The notes beneath the pieces are model-generated. The model was not told where the DNA came from, searched no databases, and was given only the letters and a program-made list of their open reading frames with translations. A DNA stretch of 64,000 bases from Oscillospiraceae bacterium (GTDB taxonomy: Bacteria > Bacillota > Clostridia > Oscillospirales > Ruminococcaceae): the NCBI GenBank assembly GCA_017505635.1, contig JAFVOU010000039.1:36195-100194 (forward strand), read 5' to 3'. Shown one piece after another: positions 36,607-43,848 of this stretch; the first letter of the stretch is position 1, and each line of letters starts with the position of its first letter. The position numbers and the translations under genes were made by a program.

Positions 36607-38028
36607 ATGAACAGAAAAGCATCACGTATAATAAAATTTATCCTTCTTGCTGTACCTTTTATTCTTGGTCTGGTTGGTTTTTACATGGTTGACGGACGTC
36701 CACTTTTGCAGTCCATGTATATAACCTGCCAGCTGTATCTGCTTTGCGGTGCAGAAGTAGCTCCTAACATATGGATTGAAATTGCACGCTGGACAGCCCC
36801 TGTTGCCACTGCAAGCGGAATTATGATTGCCGTTAACTACATACGCCGCACATTTTTAAACAGTGTTGCCCACATCAAAGGGCACAGCACTGCAGTATAC
36901 GGCCCCGAAACCGAAAAGGAAACCATGCTTAAACAGCTTGGCACAAACGGTATAGACGGCAACGACAAATTTATTGATGCCGACAGATATATTCTGCTTG
37001 ACAGCGAGGAAGAAAACCTTGCATTTTTCGACAGAAACCGTACGGCAATCGGCGACCGTGACGTATTTGCAAAATGCGACGCCCTATCGGCCAAAACTGT
37101 GGCATATCACAATCTGCACCTTTTCTGCACCGAAGAACTTGCCGCTGCAGAATTCTGGAAAAAGCACTGTATATATTCCCTTTCCAAAGCCAAAGGCCAC
37201 AAACTTAAAATTGCTTTTATCGGCTTTGGCAGACTTGGCAAAGAAGTTTTGCTTAGTGCAGTGCAGAACAATATTTTCTCCCCCGACCAGCAGATAGATT
37301 ATCACATCTTCGGCAATGAACAGGGCTTTTGCAACATATATCATGAGCTTAACCCACACATAAGTGATAATATAAACTTTGAAAAAGGCCAGTGGCACGA
37401 ACAGATTGACCTTTTGAACAGCTGTGATATGGTTGTTGTGCTGCAGCAGCCAATGCAGGCAGAACTGATAAGAAACCTGCTTCTTGCGACAAAGTGCGAA
37501 AAAATATATGTATTCAATGCTGCTGATTACAGCACAGATATTCTGGAAAACAGCAGCCGCCTTGTCAACTTTAAATGGAAAGGATTTGCTTATAATCTTG
37601 ATAAGATTTTTGATGCAACCCTGTTTGAAAAAGCAAAAACACTTAATCTGAGATATGCTAACCTTTACTGCGGTGTAGCCATGACAGCAGAAAACCGCGA
37701 ATCCCAATGGAAAAGCTTAAGCACATTTCTGCGCTATTCCAATATCAGCGCCGCAGACCACAATGATATTCAGCGTGCAATACTTACAGCAGAAAATCAG
37801 GGGCTGACCCCCGAAACAATGTCAGCCGAGTGGTTTGAAAGATTAAGCGAGCTCGAGCATATCCGCTGGTGCAGATACTACTGGATTAACAACTGGACCT
37901 ACGGCAAGCCTGCCGATAAAGCCGAACGGGATGCAAAGCATATACACAATGACCTTATGCCCTATGCCAAGCTTGATGATGCGGAAAAACAGAAAGACCG
38001 CGACAATATAACCTATCTGTTCTCTTAA
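36607..38028 (+). CDS. Two-TM, Rossmann (RCK-like) and RyR-domain protein
   Basis: 473 residues. Two N-terminal helices (about 10-28 and 62-80) flank a short QLYLLCG loop, a layout that looks like a minimal ion-channel pore. Two Rossmann-type segments follow: GHSTAVYGPETEKETM (about 92) and a clear nucleotide-binding motif IAFIGFGRLGKEVLL (about 202-216). The C-terminus (about 405-465) is an RyR domain: ELEHIRWCRYYWINNWTYG, then HNDLMPYAKL and EKQKDRDN. I infer a membrane sensor or channel that binds a nucleotide-type ligand. It heads a three-gene operon with a TIR protein 21 bases downstream. The function is not established. Confidence 0.75.
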   Translation: MNRKASRIIKFILLAVPFILGLVGFYMVDGRPLLQSMYITCQLYLLCGAEVAPNIWIEIARWTAPVATASGIMIAVNYIRRTFLNSVAHIKGHSTAVYGPETEKETMLKQLGTNGIDGNDKFIDADRYILLDSEEENLAFFDRNRTAIGDRDVFAKCDALSAKTVAYHNLHLFCTEELAAAEFWKKHCIYSLSKAKGHKLKIAFIGFGRLGKEVLLSAVQNNIFSPDQQIDYHIFGNEQGFCNIYHELNPHISDNINFEKGQWHEQIDLLNSCDMVVVLQQPMQAELIRNLLLATKCEKIYVFNAADYSTDILENSSRLVNFKWKGFAYNLDKIFDATLFEKAKTLNLRYANLYCGVAMTAENRESQWKSLSTFLRYSNISAADHNDIQRAILTAENQGLTPETMSAEWFERLSELEHIRWCRYYWINNWTYGKPADKAERDAKHIHNDLMPYAKLDDAEKQKDRDNITYLFS

Positions 38029-38049
38029 AATAACTGTAAGGAACCTGTT

Positions 38050-39225
38050 ATGGATTATAATATTAAATATGATGTTTTTATATCCTATCGCCGTGACGGC
38101 GGAGAATACACCGCAAGGGTGATATACGACAAACTGACAGAACTTGGATACAGTGTGTTTTTTGACGTGGAATCACTGCGCTCGGGAGATTTCAATACAA
38201 AACTGTATGATGTTATAGACAGCTGTAAAGATTTTATAATTGTTCTGTCCCCTAACGCCCTTGACCGCTGTGTAAACAAGGGCGACTGGGTAAAAAACGA
38301 AATTGAATACGCCATAAAAAAAGGCAAAAACATTGTGCCGATACTTTTGCGCGGATTTACTTTTCCCGACAATCTTCCCGAAAGCATTGCAACTTTGCCA
38401 AGGTACAACGGCCTGGAGGCAAACAGCCAGTTTTTTGATGCTTTTATATCAAAGCTGCAGGAGTTTTTTAAAAGCAGACCATCCCACATAAAAAATTTTA
38501 TATGCAAACCTTTTTTCAGAAAACTTTGCATATGTCTGACTGTCACCGCTTTAGCCACTATCACTCTTATTACCTTCCGCATCAATAATAATAAAAAGAA
38601 TCATTTCAGGGAATATGTAGTTTCTGCCTTTACCGAGATGGGATACAGCGAAGAGACAGCACTGTTGCAGTTGGAATATATGGACAGTTCCCTTACTCCA
38701 AGAGAAAACCTTATTTCAGCATTCAGCTGCAACTACAGCGACACTGCAGACCAGGTTTATTCCAAAATGACACATCTAATTGCCCTTGAAGACTTTGACG
38801 GAGCCTACAGCTGTGTCTGTATGTGGCAGAACAAAGCCATTCAGGATGATTTTTATACATCAGATGTAAGTTATGGTCTTTTTTTGCTTCTTGAATATAT
38901 GGCAGAAAACGGAACCTTTGGCGGTGCTATTGTCACCGGATATGATAACACTGATTATTATGGCAACATTGATTATTATAACGAGTCATATTTGATGCCC
39001 GGTGATATTATTATAGAGGTCAATGGTGAAAAATGTGTTTCGGCTGCAGACTATAAAGCCAAAATGCAGCTTTCAAAAGATTTCTATAACAGTATTACAA
39101 TTCTTCGTCCTGTGTATCAGGAAAATCCTATTGTCAACAGACTTGATAAACTAACTGTTGAAATTGACAATTCTATGCAGAGTATTATTGCAAAAGATAT
39201 TATATATACAGACGAAATATATTAA
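38050..39225 (+). CDS. TIR-domain membrane protein with PDZ-like C-terminal domain
   Basis: 391 residues. Residues 1-140 are a TIR domain: YDVFISYRRDGG (7-18), FFDVESLRSGDF (37-48), VLSPNALDRC, and DWVKNE with Glu84 in the position of the catalytic Glu of NAD+-cleaving TIRs. A membrane helix spans about 158-178. The remainder is soluble, with a PDZ-like core (LMPGDIIIEVNGEKCVSAADY) near 305-330. Family knowledge: bacterial TIRs often deplete NAD+ or make cADPR-type signals in antiphage defence. Single-pass TIR-TM-PDZ architecture is unusual to me. It lies between the RyR-protein gene and a small orphan gene, all on one strand. Confidence 0.82.
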   Translation: MDYNIKYDVFISYRRDGGEYTARVIYDKLTELGYSVFFDVESLRSGDFNTKLYDVIDSCKDFIIVLSPNALDRCVNKGDWVKNEIEYAIKKGKNIVPILLRGFTFPDNLPESIATLPRYNGLEANSQFFDAFISKLQEFFKSRPSHIKNFICKPFFRKLCICLTVTALATITLITFRINNNKKNHFREYVVSAFTEMGYSEETALLQLEYMDSSLTPRENLISAFSCNYSDTADQVYSKMTHLIALEDFDGAYSCVCMWQNKAIQDDFYTSDVSYGLFLLLEYMAENGTFGGAIVTGYDNTDYYGNIDYYNESYLMPGDIIIEVNGEKCVSAADYKAKMQLSKDFYNSITILRPVYQENPIVNRLDKLTVEIDNSMQSIIAKDIIYTDEIY

Positions 39226-39240
39226 TAAGAGGAACATATT

Positions 39241-39630
39241 ATGACAAACTCAAATTGCCCGGACAATAAAACTTTATCTGATCTTTCGCTTCTTTGCAGC
39301 AGATGCTGTGAACATCTTATAGCCCAGCTGGAAGAACATATCGACGAAAAAGGAAAGATAAACGGATATCAGGTTCATTTTAATAATATTATCAAAAAAT
39401 GGCATATGAAAAGCTGTGGCCTGCGCATTGTGCAAAGTTTTAAAGGCGATGAACTGCGCGCACTGGAAATATATGCCACATTCCCTGACAATTCCGGATA
39501 CGAAGTTAAAAACTATCTTATTCACGGCAGCAATGCCGAACTTAAAAAATTTCTGTCGGACAAATCCCTTGCAGAAAAAATGATTGAAATATATGCCAAT
39601 TTCAGCGAGAAAATTGCAGACAAAATATAA
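39241..39630 (+). CDS. Small protein of the RyR-TIR cassette, unknown
   Basis: 129 residues; I recognise no domain. It has four Cys residues in the first 25 (two as LCSRCCEHL), a central mixed alpha/beta part and a C-terminal amphipathic helix. AAGAGGAAC lies 9 bases before the ATG, and the gap to the TIR gene is 15 bases, so it is translated from the same mRNA. The strong terminator immediately after it closes the cassette. A regulator or chaperone of the TIR protein is possible, unproven. Confidence 0.7.
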   Translation: MTNSNCPDNKTLSDLSLLCSRCCEHLIAQLEEHIDEKGKINGYQVHFNNIIKKWHMKSCGLRIVQSFKGDELRALEIYATFPDNSGYEVKNYLIHGSNAELKKFLSDKSLAEKMIEIYANFSEKIADKI

Positions 39631-39637
39631 TTTCAAA

Positions 39638-39682
39638 AGCAAAAGCAACCGTAAACCAACTGTTTACGGTTGCTTTTGTTAC
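39638..39682. terminator. Bidirectional terminator
   Basis: 16-bp arms AAAAGCAACCGTAAAC / GTTTACGGTTGCTTTT, 5-base loop, T-rich both sides. Confidence 0.92.
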
Positions 39683-39714
39683 AAATTTTTTGTTACAAAT
39701 TTTATGATTAAGCT

Positions 39715-40419
39715 TTACATCGCAAAACCGCCGTCAACGGTGATTATCTGGCCTGTTACAAATTTTGCCTTATCGCTGAGAATAAACTCCACCATATCTG
39801 CCACATCCTGCACTGTGCCGATGCGTCCCAGTGGTGTTTCTTCTGCAAGGGACTGCAAATCTTCTTCACTGAAGCAGTTAAGCATATCTGTTTTTATAAC
39901 ACCAGGGCAAACTGCATTTACACGGATACCGCTTGGTGCAAGTTCCTGTGCAAGTGCCTTGCTGAATGCATTTATACCGCCTTTGGTTGCAGAATAAACC
40001 GCCTCGCAGCTTGCACCATTGTTGCCCCATATTGATGATATGTTTACAATATTGCCGCTGTGCTGTTTTACCATAACGGATGCCGCCTGCTGACAAATAA
40101 AGATTGTGCCGTTAAGGTTTATCCCCACAAGTTTTGCAATTTCTTCTTCGGTCATATCCTGCAGGAGTCCAACCCAGCTTACACCTGCACAGTTAACCAC
40201 CGCATCAAGAGTTTTGTGATTATCTTTTATATATGCAAACAAAGAAGAAACGTCGGCATAATCTGCCACATTGCACTTTTTATAGATAATGTTGTTTTCG
40301 GCATCTTCCACCAAAGTGGAGTTATATGTGCCGATAACAGTGTAACCGTTTTGTGAAAGGGTAAGGGCAATCTGACGGCCGATACCTTTGCTTGCGCCTG
40401 TAACAAGAGCTGTTTTCAT
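39715..40419 (-). CDS. Short-chain dehydrogenase/reductase, FabG-like
   Basis: 234 residues: cofactor motif TGASKGIGRQIA (7-18), NCAGVSW, NISSIWG and catalytic YSATKGG (Tyr-x3-Lys). It ends VTGQIITVDGGFAM, the usual SDR C-terminus. It resembles 3-oxoacyl-ACP reductase FabG, but it lies outside any fab cluster, so I leave the substrate open. An acpP gene is 1.6 kb away. Confidence 0.88.
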   Translation of the reverse strand: MKTALVTGASKGIGRQIALTLSQNGYTVIGTYNSTLVEDAENNIIYKKCNVADYADVSSLFAYIKDNHKTLDAVVNCAGVSWVGLLQDMTEEEIAKLVGINLNGTIFICQQAASVMVKQHSGNIVNISSIWGNNGASCEAVYSATKGGINAFSKALAQELAPSGIRVNAVCPGVIKTDMLNCFSEEDLQSLAEETPLGRIGTVQDVADMVEFILSDKAKFVTGQIITVDGGFAM

Positions 40420-40494
40420 ATAGAATATCTCTTTTCCGTTTTATTTTTGAATATAAAAATATTTTACTATAGATATAAAAAGTTTGCAACAAAA

Positions 40495-40525
40495 CAAAAG
40501 GCAGGGATTTCCCTGCCTTTAAATG
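40495..40525 (-). terminator. Terminator of proS
   Basis: AAAGGCAGGGA / TCCCTGCCTTT with a minimal loop; T-rich on the minus strand. Confidence 0.85.
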
Positions 40526-40536
40526 TTTATGCAATA

Positions 40537-41976
40537 TTAGTAAGCTTTGCCCCAAACAACAATAGTGTCTGTTTCTTTGCCGCAAATTGGGCAAACACCT
40601 TTTTTAACACCCTGTTCGCCAAATGGCATACATCTGGAGGAAAGACCTGCTTTTTCTTTCATAGCTTCTTCGCATTCTGCGCTGCCGCACCAGTGAGCCT
40701 TGATAAAACCATCGTTTTTATCTGCCTGAGCAATGATATCTTCCAGTTTTTCAAGTTCTACTGTTCTTGTAACAAGGTTTTCTTTTGCGCGTGCATAAAG
40801 TGCATCTGCATATTCTTTGAATACTCTTTCAAGTTCTGCTTCAAGGTTGTCAAGAGATACAAAGATTTTTTCGCGTGTGTCACGGCGAACAAGAACACAC
40901 TGGTTCTTTTCGATATCCTTTGGACCGATTTCCAGACGGATTGGCACACCTTTCATTTCGTATTCAGCAAATTTCCAGCCTGGCTGGTTGTCTGTATCAT
41001 CAAGTTTTACACGGTAAAGGGATTTGAGACGGTCTTTAAGTTCGTTTGCTTTGTCAAGAACGCCTTCCTTGTGCTGTGCAATTGGGATGATAACAAGCTG
41101 ATGTGGTGCAAGTGCCGGTGGAAGAACAAGACCTTCGTCATCACCGTGTGTCATAATGATAGCACCGATGATACGTGTGGACATACCCCAGGAAGTCTGG
41201 TGTGGGAAGGAACGTCCGTTGTTTCTGTCTGCAAATGTGATGTCGAATGCGCGTGCAAAACCGTCACCGAAGTAGTGGCTTGTGCCGGACTGCAGTGCTT
41301 TACCATCGTGCATCATTGCTTCAACTGTGTATGTTGCTTCTGCGCCTGCAAATTTTTCGCTGTCTGTTTTTCTGCCTTTGATAACAGGAATCATAGCTTC
41401 TTCTTCAAGGAAGGAAGCATAGATATCAAGCTGCTGAAGTGTTTCTGCCTGTGCTTCTTCTGCTGTTTCGTGAAGTGTGTGACCTTCCTGCCACCAGAAT
41501 TCGCGGCTGCGGAGGAATGGACGTGTTGTTTTTTCCCATCTTACAACGCTGCCCCACTGGTTGTAAAGGAATGGAAGCTGACGGTAGGACTGAAGCACGT
41601 TTTTCCAGTGTTCACAGAAGAGAACTTCGGATGTTGGACGAACGCACATACGTTCTTCCAGTTTTTCTTTACCGCCGTATGTTACCCATGCAACTTCAGG
41701 TGCAAAACCGTTAACGTGGTCTTTTTCTTTCTGAAGCAGGCTTTCAGGAATAAGCAGTGGCAATGCCATATTTACGTGGTCTGTTTCTTTGAAACGTCTG
41801 TCGAGGCATTTCTGGATATTTTCCCAGATTGCATAGCCATATGGACGTACATAAACAAAGCCTTTAGCTGTTGAATAGTCTACGAGTTCTGCTTTAAGGC
41901 AGATGTCTGTATACCACTGTGCGAAATCTTCGTCACGGCTGGTAATACTTTTAACCAATTTGTTGTCTTTTGCCAT
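40537..41976 (-). CDS. proS: Prolyl-tRNA synthetase, short (archaeal/eukaryotic-like) type
   Basis: About 479 residues, the short ProS type without the editing insertion of E. coli ProS. Class II motifs: SREFWWQEGHTLHETAEEAQ (motif 2), FLEEEAMIPVIKGRKTDSEKFAGAEATYT, and DNQPGWKFAEYEMKGVPIRLEIG in the anticodon-binding domain. A Cys pair in the tail (CPICGK) recalls the C-terminal zinc domain. It attaches proline to tRNA-Pro. Start ATG 41976 has AGAGGG 7 bases upstream; the ATG at 41994 sits against the acpP terminator. Confidence 0.93.
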   Translation of the reverse strand: MAKDNKLVKSITSRDEDFAQWYTDICLKAELVDYSTAKGFVYVRPYGYAIWENIQKCLDRRFKETDHVNMALPLLIPESLLQKEKDHVNGFAPEVAWVTYGGKEKLEERMCVRPTSEVLFCEHWKNVLQSYRQLPFLYNQWGSVVRWEKTTRPFLRSREFWWQEGHTLHETAEEAQAETLQQLDIYASFLEEEAMIPVIKGRKTDSEKFAGAEATYTVEAMMHDGKALQSGTSHYFGDGFARAFDITFADRNNGRSFPHQTSWGMSTRIIGAIIMTHGDDEGLVLPPALAPHQLVIIPIAQHKEGVLDKANELKDRLKSLYRVKLDDTDNQPGWKFAEYEMKGVPIRLEIGPKDIEKNQCVLVRRDTREKIFVSLDNLEAELERVFKEYADALYARAKENLVTRTVELEKLEDIIAQADKNDGFIKAHWCGSAECEEAMKEKAGLSSRCMPFGEQGVKKGVCPICGKETDTIVVWGKAY

Positions 41977-41995
41977 TTTATTTCCCTCTTTCATA

Positions 41996-42030
41996 AAATT
42001 TGCCCCTTATAAATTATAAGGGGCAAAATA
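41996..42030 (-). terminator. Terminator of acpP
   Basis: 13-bp arms TTGCCCCTTATAA / TTATAAGGGGCAA with a 1-base loop, which will open to 4 or more in RNA. Confidence 0.75.
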
Positions 42031-42048
42031 TAGTTACTTTTTTTAAAT

Positions 42049-42276
42049 TTACTTGTTTTCTTCGATAAATTTAACAACGTCGCCCACTGTTTTCAAGTTT
42101 TCAACAGCTTCTTCGGGAACTTCCACGCCAAATTCATCTTCTACAGACATAACAAGATCAACGAGGTCGAGGCTATCGGCATCGAAGTCTTCCATAAGGT
42201 TGGATTCCATTGTAATCAATTCTTCGCTGATTTCGAGCTGTTCAGAGATGATTTCTCTCAATTTTTCAAAAACCAT
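42049..42276 (-). CDS. acpP: Acyl carrier protein
   Basis: 75 residues, acidic, with FDADSLDLVDLVM; the Ser in DSL carries the 4'-phosphopantetheine arm. Helical layout and length are standard. It carries acyl chains in fatty-acid synthesis. ATG 42276 has AAGGAG 8 bases upstream. No fab genes adjoin. Confidence 0.93.
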   Translation of the reverse strand: MVFEKLREIISEQLEISEELITMESNLMEDFDADSLDLVDLVMSVEDEFGVEVPEEAVENLKTVGDVVKFIEENK

Positions 42277-42369
42277 AGTAGTTCTCCTTAGATATTTCAG
42301 GCAGATATAATCTGCTCTATATTTATACTTATTATCAAGTATATCTATTTTATACAAATTGTCAAGTGC

Positions 42370-43371
42370 CTAGCGGTAATCTATATCCAGATTTGCCATA
42401 CCGTTAAGTTTTACATCGCCGATATTGCCTGACAGATATTCATAATAACCCTGTGCGGCAATCATGGCGCCATTGTCACCGCAGAGTGACAGTTCCGGCG
42501 AAACAAAGCGCTTGCCTTTTGCCTTTTCGGTGATAAGTTCGCGCAGACGGCGGTTTGCCGCAACGCCGCCGGCAATTGCAATTGTATCAAAGCCAAATTC
42601 TTCTGCTGCATTTACAAGGTTGTCGGAAAGAATCTGACTGATTTTTTCTTCAAAGCTTGCAGCAAGGCTGTTGATATCTGTTTCTTCACCTTTCATATTA
42701 TTTGTATTGAAAGTGTTGATAACCGCCGTTTTAAGGCCGCTGAAACTTACATCGTATTTATTTTCTGTGTGCGGTGTAGGCAGTTTGTATTTTGTTTTAT
42801 CACCTGTAAGTGCAGCTTTGGACACTGCAGGACCGCCAGGATAGCCAAGACCAAGTGTACGGCTTACCTTGTCAAAAGCTTCGCCTGCCGCATCATCGAT
42901 TGTTCTGCCGATAACACGGAACTTTGTGTAGTCCTCAACTGCAACAATGTGGCTGTGACCGCCCGATGCAACAAGGCAGATAAATGGCGGTTTAAGGTCT
43001 TTGTTTGTAAGATACAATGCCGCAATATGACCGCGGATATGATGGGTTGGCACAAGAGGTTTGCCGCTTGCAAAGCTTAAACCTTTTGCAAAGTTAACCC
43101 CCACAAGCAAAGCACCGATAAGCCCCGGTGCAAATGTGCAGGCAATTGCGTCGATATCATTGACTGTGAGGTTTGCCTCGTCAAAACATTTCTGCACAAC
43201 CTCGCTTACCGCATCGATATGGCGGCGGGATGCAATTTCCGGCACAACACCGCCGTAAAGGCCGTGTTCTTCTGCCTGTGAATAAACTATATTGGAAAGA
43301 ATTTCTCTTCCGTCCTTTACTATGGAAGCAGCTGTTTCGTCACAGCTGGATTCGATACCTAAAACTAACAT
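42370..43371 (-). CDS. tsaD: tRNA N6-threonylcarbamoyladenosine transferase TsaD
   Basis: 333 residues: GIESSCDETAASIV at the start, PTHHIRGHIAALYLT (HxxxH metal site), VASGGHSHIVAV and GLGYPGGPAVSKAA; the C-terminal IAIAGGVAANRRLRE and LCGDNGAMIAAQG close the ASKHA fold. With TsaB and TsaE it puts the t6A modification at position 37 of ANN-decoding tRNAs. tsaB and tsaE are not in the window, though rimI, a usual neighbour, is upstream. Confidence 0.95.
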   Translation of the reverse strand: MLVLGIESSCDETAASIVKDGREILSNIVYSQAEEHGLYGGVVPEIASRRHIDAVSEVVQKCFDEANLTVNDIDAIACTFAPGLIGALLVGVNFAKGLSFASGKPLVPTHHIRGHIAALYLTNKDLKPPFICLVASGGHSHIVAVEDYTKFRVIGRTIDDAAGEAFDKVSRTLGLGYPGGPAVSKAALTGDKTKYKLPTPHTENKYDVSFSGLKTAVINTFNTNNMKGEETDINSLAASFEEKISQILSDNLVNAAEEFGFDTIAIAGGVAANRRLRELITEKAKGKRFVSPELSLCGDNGAMIAAQGYYEYLSGNIGDVKLNGMANLDIDYR

Positions 43372-43425
43372 AGATGTCCTTTCGCTAATATTAAAGGAAT
43401 ATTTTTACAACATTTAATTATACCC

Positions 43426-43848
43426 TTATACTTCCCTTTTGTAAATAAGGGCAGCTTCGGTTGGATTCTGATAAAAATTTTTACGTTTGCCAAGCAGTTC
43501 AAAACCAAAGCTTTCGTAAAGTTTTATGGCAGGGGTGTTGCTTTCCCGCACTTCAAGCACACAGGGCAGATTTAAACTGTTCAAAGTTTCACCAAGTAAA
43601 AATTTACCATAGCCTTTGCGCAGTTTTGTTTTGTCGGTAACGATAAAAACAAGTTCTGCGTCGTCTGCCACAAGATAGGAAGCAAAAGCAACCACAGCGT
43701 TTTTATCTTCAAGAACAAAACTTTTTATACTGTCATTTGCAAGGCTTTCTGCCAGTGCATTCCTGCTCCAGCCGTCGGGAATACCGGTAAAAATTGCACT
43801 TACTGTGTCCACATCAGCAGATGTAAAAGTTCTAACCTTTGGCAGCAT
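43426..43848 (-). CDS. rimI: RimI-like N-acetyltransferase
   Basis: 140 residues with the GNAT acetyl-CoA motif (TDKTKLRKGYGKFLLGETL, RxxGxG/A-like as RKGYGK) and the closing LEVRESNTPAIKLYESFGFELLGKRKNFYQ typical of RimI. RimI acetylates the N-terminus of ribosomal protein S18 in E. coli. It overlaps the end of polA by 17 bases and lies upstream of tsaD, the usual RimI-TsaD neighbourhood. Confidence 0.85.
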   Translation of the reverse strand: MLPKVRTFTSADVDTVSAIFTGIPDGWSRNALAESLANDSIKSFVLEDKNAVVAFASYLVADDAELVFIVTDKTKLRKGYGKFLLGETLNSLNLPCVLEVRESNTPAIKLYESFGFELLGKRKNFYQNPTEAALIYKREV

